Assembly: GCA_964446285.1 (NCBI GenBank)
Contig: CAYUNT010000184.1
Span: 1 to 9,041 of the forward strand
Length of the DNA: 9,041 nt
From: CAYUNT01 sp964446285
GTDB lineage: Bacteria; Sumerlaeota; Sumerlaeia; SLMS01; CAYUNT01
Direction: 5' to 3'
The position numbers and the translations under genes were made by a program. Positions within the stretch are counted from its first letter, which is position 1; the number at the start of each line of letters is the position of its first letter. Positions 1 through 5,728 of this stretch are shown piece by piece. The notes beneath the pieces were generated by a model. The model was not told the DNA's origin, made no database searches, and saw only the letters and a program-made list of their open reading frames with translations.

Positions 1-62
1 TGCGAAAAGACATTCCACTGAAAGCGAAAACGCCATACTATATTTAATTATCACTTATTTGC
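1..62. other. AT-rich DNA at window edge, no gene seen
   Basis: This is AT-rich sequence on the 3' side of the minus-strand tRNA gene. No open frame of useful length and no convincing intrinsic terminator is visible. The only local self-complementarity is a three-base stem around gcgaaaacgc near 24-33, too weak to call. The heptamer array begins directly after it. Confidence 0.5.
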
Positions 63-148
63 TGATCACTGATCACTGCCCACTTCTTCTCTCACAACCC
101 ACAACCCACAACTTCCTGCTCACAACCCACAACCCACAACCCTCAACT
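63..148. repeat. Heptamer tandem array (consensus near cycacaa), with a 28-base higher-order repeat
   Basis: The sequence keeps a 7-base register from 63 to about 146. It starts with two exact tgatcac units (63-76), passes through degenerate units, then runs as ctcacaa/cccacaa/cccacaa at 91-111 and again at 119-139. Blocks 91-118 and 119-146 form a 28-base higher-order repeat. On the minus strand the units read ttgtggg, giving five GGG tracts (complement of 98-100, 105-107, 126-128, 133-135 and 140-142), so a G-quadruplex is conceivable. The array lies 15-100 bases beyond the 3' end of the minus-strand tRNA, where its transcript would run out. It resembles in style the short tandemly repeated heptanucleotides described from cyanobacteria; that comparison is by memory and implies no relationship. 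Confidence 0.85.
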
Positions 149-162
149 GTTTTCATAAACTC

Positions 163-240
163 TGGCGCGCCCGGCAGGATTTGAACCTGCGACCTACGGC
201 TCCGGAGGCCGGCGCTCTATCCGGGCTGAGCTACGGGCGC
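163..240 (-). tRNA. tRNA-Arg, anticodon CCG (reads CGG)
   Basis: Read on the minus strand, this is a complete cloverleaf of 78 bases. The 7-bp acceptor stem pairs 234-240 with 167-173. The D stem (GCTC/GAGC) pairs 228-231 with 214-217. The anticodon loop at 201-207 reads CTCCGGA on the minus strand, with anticodon CCG complementary to 203-205. The variable loop has five bases. The T arm has a GCAGG/CCTGC stem and loop TTCAAAT. The discriminator is G (complement of 166), and the CCA end is encoded (complement of 163-165). The order of arms and anticodon matches bacterial tRNA-Arg(CCG). Position 27-43 is a C-U mismatch; all other anticodon-stem pairs are intact. Confidence 0.97.
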
Positions 241-686
241 GCAGCAAAACGGCCGCCAATCGGCCGCCAGCTCTGCTTTATCCCTTTTCGAGCGCCGGGG
301 CGTCAAGGGCAGAGACGCCAAAGAAATGCCGAAAAATCGGACCTTTCAAACTTTTCTGCTTGACACTCTACGGCAGCTCCACCCGCAATTTTTTCCAGGT
401 CGCAAGGTGTATTGAGGCCATTTCTGGTCGCAAGCCTGAGGGCTGACCCCCCTCGACCTTCTCACAACATCCCAGCGCGCGGAGCGAATCGGGCAACGCG
501 ACGCGGACGCGAATACGGACGCAGACCTGGAGGTTTGCGCCACAGTCTGCGCTACAGTTCGTCAAAGCCTGCGCGCCAGCCTGCATCTTCTTCGTTTCCT
601 GTTGTGGATGTCCGCAGGGCCGTATTACTCCAGTCTAGCGCGAGAAACCGGCGAAACGGCCTCGCCCATCGCGCCGGGGGACCGTT
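241..686. other. Divergent intergenic region between tRNA-Arg and mreB
   Basis: No convincing gene is seen. On the left are the tRNA leader and promoter, including a 9-base direct repeat (cggccgcca) around 250-269. At 360-365 there is an exact TTGACA on the plus strand, but no good -10 lies 16-18 bases downstream. The nearmost mreB promoter candidate is TATTAC at 623-628 with a poor -35, so the mreB promoter is undefined. A bulged hairpin at 426-448 pairs ggtc/gacc and agcc/ggct around a tgag loop. The copy of ggtcgcaag within it repeats one about 27 bases upstream. An open frame at 412-690 is rich in Arg, Pro and Ser and looks like the by-product of GC-rich non-coding DNA. Confidence 0.55.
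277..306 (-). promoter_or_regulatory. Probable sigma-70-type promoter of the tRNA-Arg gene
   Basis: On the minus strand, TTGACG (complement of 301-306) is followed after 18 bases by GATAAA (complement of 277-282). These match the -35 consensus at 5/6 and the -10 consensus at 4/6. Transcription would start around 270 and leave a leader of about 30 bases before the mature tRNA 5' end at 240. Position and orientation fit; the call rests on consensus matching only. Confidence 0.5.
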
Positions 687-1730
687 ATGAATCCTCTGAA
701 GTATTTTCAGACGCTTTTCAGCATCGACATCGGTATAGACCTCGGGACGGCTAACTCCCTTGTGTATGTGAAAGGCGAGGGAATTATCCTTCGCGAGCCG
801 TCGGTCGTGGCCATCGAACGCGAGCAAAACCGCGTGGTGGCCGTGGGCCTCGAGGCCAAGCGGATGCTGGGCCGCACGCCGGGCAACATCTCGGCCATCC
901 GCCCGATGAAAGAAGGCGTCATCGCGGATTTCGACGTCACGCAGCAGATGTTGAATTACTTCATCGGCAAGGTGATGATGGGCCGCGGAACCCGCTATGT
1001 GACTAAGCCGCGCGTGGTGGTCAGCGTTCCGTCGGGCATTACTGAAGTGGAAAAGCGCGCCGTTCGCGAATCGGCGGTGCAGGCCGGGGCGCGCGCCGTT
1101 CACTTGATTGAAGAACCAATGGCCGCAGCCATCGGCGCGGGTCTGCCCGTCGAGGAACCCATCGGATCGATGGTCATCGACATCGGCGGCGGAACGACCG
1201 AAGTCGCCGTGATTTCGCTCGGCGGCATTGTGGTTTCGAAATCGGCGCGCATCGCCGGCGACGCAATGGACGAGGCGATTATCCAGCACATCAAGCGCAA
1301 ATACAATTTGATGATCGGCCCGCGAACGGCAGAAGACATCAAAATCCGCATCGGATCGGCGGATTTGCTGCCCGAGGAAATGACGATGGTAATCCGCGGG
1401 CGCGACTTGATGGGCGGACTGCCGCGCACGATCGAAGTTCACTCCGAGGAAATTCGCGAGGCGCTCGAGGACCCGGTTGGGCAGATTACCAACGCGGTGA
1501 AAAACACGCTCGAACGCACGCCGCCCGAATTGGCGGGCGACATTGTCGAGCGCGGAATCTGCATGGCGGGAGGATCGTCGCAGTTGCGCGGACTCAACAC
1601 GCGAGTCGCCCGCGAGACCGGACTCAAGGTGTATGTCTGCTCGAACCCGGAAACGGCCATCGTCGAGGGCACGGGCAAGACGCTCGAATCGCTTACTCTG
1701 CTCAGCCGGTTGAACGGCCATCGTCAATAA
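687..1730 (+). CDS. mreB: Rod-shape-determining actin homologue MreB
   Basis: This 347-residue protein is a bacterial actin. It polymerises with ATP into membrane-bound antiparallel filaments that steer lateral peptidoglycan synthesis. The phosphate-1 motif (DLGTAN) is at residues 18-23, the phosphate-2 motif (DIGGGTTEV) at 165-173, and the adenosine-motif region (GICMAGGSSQLRGL) at 290-303. The family signature VPSGITEVEKRAV is at 114-126, and EEPMAAAIGAGLP at 142-154. The N-terminus (MNPLKYFQTLF) could form the short amphipathic membrane-binding helix seen in Gram-negative MreBs. Length is typical for the family. The adenosine loop reads AGGSSQ rather than the more usual TGGGA-type sequence, a mild divergence. 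The start has only a weak G-rich ribosome site (gggg, 677-680) but gives the expected N-terminus. It is the first gene of the cluster, with mreC 15 bases downstream, so the two are surely co-transcribed. The identification is secure. Confidence 0.98.
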   Translation: MNPLKYFQTLFSIDIGIDLGTANSLVYVKGEGIILREPSVVAIEREQNRVVAVGLEAKRMLGRTPGNISAIRPMKEGVIADFDVTQQMLNYFIGKVMMGRGTRYVTKPRVVVSVPSGITEVEKRAVRESAVQAGARAVHLIEEPMAAAIGAGLPVEEPIGSMVIDIGGGTTEVAVISLGGIVVSKSARIAGDAMDEAIIQHIKRKYNLMIGPRTAEDIKIRIGSADLLPEEMTMVIRGRDLMGGLPRTIEVHSEEIREALEDPVGQITNAVKNTLERTPPELAGDIVERGICMAGGSSQLRGLNTRVARETGLKVYVCSNPETAIVEGTGKTLESLTLLSRLNGHRQ

Positions 1731-1745
1731 AAGGCGGCGGCGACA

Positions 1746-2612
1746 ATGGAAGGCTCGCCCCGCCGAAGGCGCAAGACCACGCCCGCGCTGATCGCGGGAG
1801 TTGCGATGTTATTTGTTTGCGGGGCTGTGGCGCTCGTTCCCGGCGGATGGAGCGGAGGCCAGCAGGCCACGGAAGAAGCCGCACTGGCGGCGTCGGGCCC
1901 GGTGGCGCGGTTTTTTTATTTCATCCATTCGCGCGCAACGGCCGTGTGGGAGCCGTATTTCGAAGGGGCGCGCCTGCGCGAGGAAAACCGCGCCCTTCGC
2001 GAAGAGATGGCGCAAATGCAATTAGAGGCGTCGGAACAGCGGCGCGGCGGTTCGGTTTCTGGCGCGCGGGCGGCGTTGGAGGGCCTTTCGGCCGAGGCGC
2101 GCGCGCATTGCCTGGCCGCGCCGGTTCTCGCCATTGGGCCGATTCCCCCGGCGCGAACTTACATCATCGGGCGTGGCAAGGTGGATGGCGTCGAGCCGAA
2201 TATGGCCGTCTTATTTCCGCCCGGAATCGCGGGAATTGTCCGGCAGGTGAGCGATCGCCAGGCGCTCGTGCAACTCGCCGTGGACCGCCGCACGCAATGG
2301 GGCGCTGTGGTAAACAAGAAAAATCCCATCCGCGGCATTCTGAAAGGCACAGGCGAGTGGGACAGGCTGCAGTTTGTGTTTGAGGACGCCCCGGGCGATA
2401 CGGCGGCGGGCGATGTGATTGCCACGGCCGGCGTTCACGGGTCGCTTTTTCCCGGTGGATTGCCGATTGGCGAGGTAATCGACGTCGAGTTCGATAAAAC
2501 CGGGCGGCGTATCGCATGGGTAGCGCCATTTTCGCCGCTTTCGACCGCGCGCGAGGTGTTTGTGATTCTTGAGACGCCGCCTGCCGTGGACCCGGCGTTG
2601 CTGGGGAAGTAA
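1746..2612 (+). CDS. mreC: Rod-shape-determining protein MreC
   Basis: This 288-residue bitopic inner-membrane protein has a large periplasmic part. In the family it links cytoplasmic MreB filaments to the PBP2-RodA synthase and activates it. An Arg/Lys-rich cytoplasmic tail (residues 5-11) precedes one transmembrane helix (about 13-31). A predicted coiled coil of Glu/Arg-rich heptads follows at about 73-98, the segment used for dimerisation. The two beta-barrel subdomains start near 125. Family-like segments are GRGKVDGVEPNMAV (142-155, the usual glycine- and valine-rich turn), PGIAGIVRQVS (159-169), and GDVIATAGVHGSLFPGGLPIGEV (222-244 in overall span), the hallmark of MreC. Length is close to the usual 270-370. 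An A/G-rich stretch around 1728-1735 may serve as ribosome site. mreD does not follow directly; a repeat-filled gap comes next. Confidence 0.94.
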   Translation: MEGSPRRRRKTTPALIAGVAMLFVCGAVALVPGGWSGGQQATEEAALAASGPVARFFYFIHSRATAVWEPYFEGARLREENRALREEMAQMQLEASEQRRGGSVSGARAALEGLSAEARAHCLAAPVLAIGPIPPARTYIIGRGKVDGVEPNMAVLFPPGIAGIVRQVSDRQALVQLAVDRRTQWGAVVNKKNPIRGILKGTGEWDRLQFVFEDAPGDTAAGDVIATAGVHGSLFPGGLPIGEVIDVEFDKTGRRIAWVAPFSPLSTAREVFVILETPPAVDPALLGK

Positions 2613-2617
2613 AACTA

Positions 2618-2838
2618 CCTCCAAAGGAGGCTAAATAACAAAGCCCAGGGTCAGCGAGGAACGAGCGCCACCCTGGGAAACCGAAAGGCGAAAAGGAATA
2701 CTTCCCTGAAAGGGATAAATAAGGAAATTTATATTTAACCCTTTCAGGGTATGGCGGGGTGGATGCGAATCGTGAACCCAGGGTGGCGCGCCTGGCGGCG
2801 CTGACCCTGGGCTTTGATATAGAATCCCTTTGGGATTC
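2618..2838. repeat. Composite palindromic element between mreC and mreD
   Basis: The 248-base mreC-mreD gap is nearly all inverted repeats. The outer arms are 2640-2656 with 2799-2815 (17 bases, perfect) and 2665-2677 with 2777-2789 (13 bases, perfect), so two 38-39-base blocks face each other. Each block can also fold alone through cccagggt/accctggg (2644-2651 with 2670-2677; 2777-2784 with 2804-2811). Nested inside, 2704-2721 pairs with 2732-2749 (18 bases, one mismatch) around a 10-base loop. Each half of that stem contains the near-palindrome ccctgaaaggg or its complement. Flanking mini-hairpins are cctcc-aaa-ggagg (2618-2630) and gaatccc-ttt-gggattc (2822-2838). No hairpin is followed by a T run, so a terminator is not indicated. 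No coding frame fits. It looks like a REP/BIME- or MITE-like composite; I cannot assign a named family. Confidence 0.9.
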
Positions 2839-2860
2839 ATATTAATAAGGCGCATTTTCG

Positions 2861-3424
2861 ATGGCTCGATGGTATTGGGCGACGGGCGAATCTTCCGGAC
2901 CCGGTTTTCCGCTGGCGAAGGCGGCGGAATCGTTCGTCTGGCTTTTCGGAGGGGCGCTGGGCCAGCTGGCATCGGCACGCGCGAGCGGATGCGCATGGGC
3001 CGCGCCGGATTGCCTCGTGGTGGCGATACTCGGATGGCATTGGCTTTGGGGGCTGCGCGGGGCGCTGGCGGCGGCGGCGATTTTGGGATTTTTCGCCGAT
3101 GGCCTCTGCGGATTGCCCGCGGGGATGGGCATTTCGAGTTTGGCGGCCGCCGCGCTCATCATCGACTGGATGCGCGGGGCGGCCGTCGGGGGGCTGGGCG
3201 GTGTTTGGCTTGGGGCCGCTATCGGCGGGGCGCTGGCAGCGAGCCTGTGGCGCGCCGCCTTGTGGGGATGGCTTTATGGCGGATGGCCCAACACGCTTGA
3301 CCTTGTGGCGGGGGCGCTGCTCACGATGGCGGCGGCGATGGCGATTGCCTTTGCGCGCCGGCGGATTGTCCGCGCCGGAAAACGCCGCCTGCTTGTTGTT
3401 GGTTCCGCGAACTCCAGTGATTGA
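2861..3424 (+). CDS. mreD: Rod-shape-determining membrane protein MreD
   Basis: This 187-residue, very hydrophobic, Ala/Gly/Trp-rich polytopic inner-membrane protein belongs to the elongasome and, in the family, works with MreC. About five membrane segments can be drawn: roughly 23-38, 48-64, 66-84, 90-127 as one or two spans, and 146-166. An Arg/Lys-rich C-terminal tail follows (166-176). The segment LGFFADGLCGLPAGMGI (75-91) matches the conserved MreD helix-turn containing the D-G-L-x-G-x-P-x-G pattern. This and its position before rodA are the main evidence, since MreD diverges quickly. The start at 2861 follows an in-frame stop at 2846-2848 and a short aagg (2847-2850). The last codons overlap the rodA start by 8 bases, implying coupled translation. 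Length is slightly above the usual 160-180. Confidence 0.87.
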   Translation: MARWYWATGESSGPGFPLAKAAESFVWLFGGALGQLASARASGCAWAAPDCLVVAILGWHWLWGLRGALAAAAILGFFADGLCGLPAGMGISSLAAAALIIDWMRGAAVGGLGGVWLGAAIGGALAASLWRAALWGWLYGGWPNTLDLVAGALLTMAAAMAIAFARRRIVRAGKRRLLVVGSANSSD

Positions 3425-4520
3425 ATCTCCCGATCTGCGCCGGACTGATTTTTACCTCCTCTCGCTCCTCGTGCTTTTATCGCTTGTGGGGATTGTAGTT
3501 CTGCGCGGTGCGACGCAATCTCAGCCTTGGCTCGAACCCTATGCCATCCGCCAGACGGCTTGGCTGTGCATTGGGCTGATATTGTTTTTCGGAGTGATGC
3601 TTTTCGACTATCATCAGATCGAAACGCTGGCGCTCGGCCTCTATGGAATCCATGTGGTGCTGCTCGGATTTCTGCTGGCGATGGGGCGGTCGGTCAAGGG
3701 CGCGCGCTCGTGGATCGACCTCGGCCCCGTGAACTGGCAGCCCGCCGAAACAATGAAAATCGCCGTGGTCCTTCTGCTGGCGCGGGTGCTGGCGGTTCCT
3801 GCCTCTTCCCCAGCGGCGAGGCGCGGATTGCGATGGATTGTTTTGCCATGTGTGATCGCTGGGATTCCGGCGGCGCTGGTTGCCGTCCAGCCGGACATCG
3901 GCACCGCCTCGATCTACGCCGCCATCCTGCTCGGGATGTTGTTTTGGGCGGGGGCCTCGCGGCGGATTCTCATTGGATTTCTGGTGATAGGGATGTTGTC
4001 CGGAGCGGCGGCCTTTCCGTTTCTCAAGCCCTATCAGCAGAAGCGGATCATTTCGTTCATCAATCCCGGCGCGGACCCGCTCGGCGCGGGCTACAACCTC
4101 GAACAGGCGAAAATCGCCCTCGGCTCGGGGCGGCTCACGGGCAAGGGATGGGCCCTCGGCACGCAAACCACCATGGAGTTTCTGCCCGAACACCAGACCG
4201 ATTTCATTTACGCCAGCTTAGGCGAGCAATTTGGCTTGGCGGGATGCTTGGCGGTTCTGGCGATTTATGCCCTGATCGCTTGGCGCGGACTTGATATTGT
4301 GGCCACGGCGCGCGACTCGAACGGGGCGCTCATCGCAGGTGGGATGATGACCGTCTTTCTTGCGCATGTGGCGGTGAATCTGGGCATGGCCATGGGCCTG
4401 ATGCCCGTTACGGGACTGCCGCTGCCGCTCCTGAGCGCGGGCGGATCGTCGCTTGTTACGAATTTCCTTCTTTTTGGACTCGTCGCCAACGTTGCGCTGC
4501 GGCGCTATGTGTTTCAGTAG
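3417..4520 (+). CDS. rodA: SEDS peptidoglycan glycosyltransferase RodA (GTG start)
   Basis: RodA polymerises glycan strands from lipid II at the inner membrane during cell elongation, normally paired with the transpeptidase PBP2. From the GTG at 3417 it is 367 residues, close to the family length of about 370. Longer readings upstream only run through mreD in another frame. Roughly ten membrane helices are visible. SEDS signatures include KGARSWIDLGPVNWQPAE (94-111), QPDIGTA (158-164), PGADPLGAGYN (217-227), PEHQTDFIYASLGEQFG (257-273) and the run VTGLPLPLLSAGGSS (331-345). Asp262, in the EHQTDF motif, matches the aspartate known to be essential for SEDS activity. The GTG overlaps the mreD stop (TGA, 3422-3424), with no strong ribosome site, so translation probably depends on mreD. 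RodA rather than FtsW is indicated by the mreBCD context and compact termini. No mrdA/PBP2 gene lies alongside. Confidence 0.96.
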   Translation: MIESPDLRRTDFYLLSLLVLLSLVGIVVLRGATQSQPWLEPYAIRQTAWLCIGLILFFGVMLFDYHQIETLALGLYGIHVVLLGFLLAMGRSVKGARSWIDLGPVNWQPAETMKIAVVLLLARVLAVPASSPAARRGLRWIVLPCVIAGIPAALVAVQPDIGTASIYAAILLGMLFWAGASRRILIGFLVIGMLSGAAAFPFLKPYQQKRIISFINPGADPLGAGYNLEQAKIALGSGRLTGKGWALGTQTTMEFLPEHQTDFIYASLGEQFGLAGCLAVLAIYALIAWRGLDIVATARDSNGALIAGGMMTVFLAHVAVNLGMAMGLMPVTGLPLPLLSAGGSSLVTNFLLFGLVANVALRRYVFQ

Positions 4521-4551
4521 CGATTCTGAAGAGATGTCCTTTTGTTTTTAA

Positions 4552-4598
4552 GAAAATGGGACCTATAGGACTTATGGGACGAATGGGACCTATGGGAC
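4552..4598 (+). repeat. Nonamer tandem array A (unit near gggacctat), downstream of rodA
   Basis: From 4558 the sequence repeats every nine bases: gggacctat, aggacttat, gggacgaat, gggacctat, then gggac. It starts 31 bases after the rodA stop. The lead-in gaaaatgggacct is repeated in inverted orientation at the outer edge of array B, so the two arrays form the arms of a large inverted repeat. No coding frame or T-tract terminator is associated with it. Confidence 0.9.
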
Positions 4599-4673
4599 TC
4601 TCGTCAGAACAGGCGTTGGCTGGTGCATGAGAATAGAATCCGAGGTTTCTGTGATTTCTTGCGAGCGAATGCT

Positions 4674-4850
4674 TTTGCGGGCAAACGTCTTATAGGTCTC
4701 ATTCGTCCCCAAGGTCCCATTTTCACAGCCGCTCCGCATTCTGGAAGGCCGGGGCGTAGGGGAAACACTCGCCTTGAGATGCCCGGAGGCGTTCTTTTCG
4801 CTTAAAGTTAACCGTTTACGCGCGCAACTCCCCTTGCTTTGCGGGCAAAC
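4674..4850. repeat. Two copies of a small palindrome (tttgcgggcaaac)
   Basis: The 13-base sequence tttgcgggcaaac occurs at 4674-4686 and again at 4838-4850, both preceded by gct. Each copy folds as tttgc-gg-gcaaa, a five-bp stem with a two-base loop. The first copy abuts nonamer array B. A 13-base repeat could be chance in a window this size, but the shared hairpin and flanks make a minor repeat unit plausible. Only the two copies, not the DNA between them, are meant. Confidence 0.5.
4683..4724 (-). repeat. Nonamer tandem array B, inverted copy of array A
   Basis: Read on the minus strand from 4724, the sequence is gaaaatgggacctt and then nine-base units gggaccttg, gggacgaat, gagacctat and aagacgttt. 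The lead-in and unit order match array A except that array A has one extra unit (aggacttat). The arms therefore differ by gain or loss of a single repeat. They enclose about 85 bases (4599-4682) with no recognisable gene. Confidence 0.85.
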
Positions 4851-4985
4851 CCCGAGAATACGCCTCAGGCAGAGTTGGATTTTCATTTTGCGATCCGGTT
4901 CAACTTGACCCTTTGCACTCGAATGCCGATCCTGGGAACGGAAGGGGAGAAGGATGTTCGAGGTCATATCATGCTGTTCCCATGC
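4725..4985. other. Intergenic region upstream of the unknown gene
   Basis: This stretch is mixed in composition, with no convincing gene. A TTGACC at 4906-4911 has only a poor -10 17 bases later (GATCCT, 4929-4934), so a promoter for the gene at 5000 is possible but weak. A strong ribosome-site-like tract (ggaaggggagaagg, 4940-4953) directly abuts an ATG at 4954. That ATG opens a 32-codon frame ending near 5052, overlapping the next gene in another frame; it is too short to call. Confidence 0.45.
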
Positions 4986-4999
4986 GGAAGGATATTCCA

Positions 5000-5545
5000 A
5001 TGCCGTATTTCTGCACGAAACGCATGGCATTTTCCGGACATGCAGCGGTTGAACCGTTCTCTACCGCCCCTTCTCCAGCTCATGCTCCGCTCCCAGGAAA
5101 GGTTCCCAGCGCTCCAACTACCGATCCCGCTCCGCCGGCTCCTCCTCAACCCCTCCCTTGCTCCGCTCCCGTAACCACTGCCGATGGCTTGCTGGAAGAC
5201 CCGCTCGCCGCTTATCCGATTCACGTGCGCCGGTGCGTTCGCCGCATTCGCGCCATTCTGGCCGAGCGGTTTGGCGATATTTCCATCCGCATCCTCGCTT
5301 TTCGCCCCGCCGACCGCGTCAGCCTCGCTTTGATGATCCACGACAAAGTGGTCGCTATGAATTTTGTGTCGGAAGACGAATGCCTCGAGGCATTCGCCGA
5401 CGACCCGCACCAATGCTCATCCATCGACCGCTTCACGCATTTATGGGCGGAAGTGATCCATGTGAAGCTGCAAGACAATCGCTCGCTTACACAGGTGAGC
5501 CGCCGGGCGCTTGCCTTCGTGCCGCGGCTAACCCCGGCCGTTTAG
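5000..5545 (+). CDS. Uncharacterised protein with a proline-rich linker and a small alpha/beta domain
   Basis: I do not recognise this family. The ATG at 5000 is preceded by ggaagga (4986-4992) seven bases upstream and gives 181 residues. In-frame ATGs at 4913 and 4982 lack such a site. Residues 1-18 (MPYFCTKRMAFSGHAAVE) contain a Cys but no clear signal peptide. Residues 19-60 are a Pro/Ala/Ser linker. Residues 64-175 look folded: a basic helix (72-90, VRRCVRRIRAIL), strands near 93-101 (DISIRILAF), 107-113 and 116-123 (KVVAMNFV), a helix rich in acidic residues (124-134), and a helix at 142-158 (IDRFTHLWAEVIHVKL). The protein looks cytoplasmic, with no membrane segment. Composition agrees with neighbouring genes. 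An excellent terminator 70 bases downstream supports a real transcription unit ending here. Family and function remain unknown. Confidence 0.65.
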   Translation: MPYFCTKRMAFSGHAAVEPFSTAPSPAHAPLPGKVPSAPTTDPAPPAPPQPLPCSAPVTTADGLLEDPLAAYPIHVRRCVRRIRAILAERFGDISIRILAFRPADRVSLALMIHDKVVAMNFVSEDECLEAFADDPHQCSSIDRFTHLWAEVIHVKLQDNRSLTQVSRRALAFVPRLTPAV

Positions 5546-5597
5546 GCGGCCGCGGCCCCGAGGGAGGCACGCGCAGGTTTTTTCTTCATATTGCCCA

Positions 5598-5608
5598 TAT
5601 AATATAAT
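5598..5608 (+). promoter_or_regulatory. Overlapping TATAAT boxes just before a terminator hairpin
   Basis: TATAAT occurs twice, at 5598-5603 and 5603-5608, sharing one T. No strong -35 is present; upstream there is only a T-rich tract (5578-5586). If used, transcription would begin near 5615 and meet the terminator hairpin at once, 120 bases before the helicase start. It could be the helicase promoter with a leader attenuator, or simply AT-rich DNA before the terminator. Confidence 0.3.
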
Positions 5609-5614
5609 GAAATT

Positions 5615-5655
5615 ATCGCGGCGTTTGCTCTCCCAGCAAACGCCGTGATTTTTTT
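5615..5655 (+). terminator. Strong intrinsic terminator after the unknown gene
   Basis: A 15-bp stem pairs 5615-5629 with 5635-5649, with a single G-T pair (5618-5646) and a five-base ctccc loop. It is followed by seven Ts (5649-5655). The GC-rich core (cggcgtttgct/agcaaacgccg) is perfect. It lies 70 bases after the stop at 5545 and would separate that transcript from the helicase gene. Confidence 0.92.
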
Positions 5656-5728
5656 GCTTGCGCCCACATTCGCTTTTTGTTCGCCTGGGGCTGCCGTTTG
5701 AAGAACGCGCGGAAAGGAATCCCGCCCC

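Noticed and set aside
63..148. CRISPR array
   Set aside because: The units are seven bases in direct tandem, with no unique spacers. The nonamer arrays fail for the same reason, and no cas gene is present.
552..1727. 391-codon open frame on the minus strand
   Set aside because: It runs antisense through mreB. Its His/Arg/Asp-rich translation is typical of the complement of GC-rich coding DNA, and mreB is unmistakable on the plus strand.
1817..2383. 188-codon frame overlapping mreC
   Set aside because: It is an Arg/Gly-rich out-of-frame shadow of mreC with no recognisable motif.
3099..3416. Upstream extension of the rodA frame
   Set aside because: It runs in another frame through mreD, is Arg/Trp/Pro-rich and lacks membrane character. 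The GTG at 3417 gives the normal RodA length and N-terminus.
4742..4753. 12-base match tggaaggccggg shared with 7426-7437, near nonamer arrays B and C
   Set aside because: One or more 12-base matches are expected by chance in a 9-kb GC-rich window, so this alone does not show a larger repeat element.
4590..5030. 146-codon minus-strand frame between rodA and the unknown gene
   Set aside because: It is built partly from nonamer array B, has no good ribosome site, and its translation is low-information (Ser/Arg/Thr-rich) with no domain pattern.
4954..5052. 32-codon frame with a strong ribosome-site-like tract
   Set aside because: The G/A-rich tract abuts the ATG too closely, the peptide (begins MFEVISCC) has no recognisable leader features, and it overlaps the better-supported gene at 5000.
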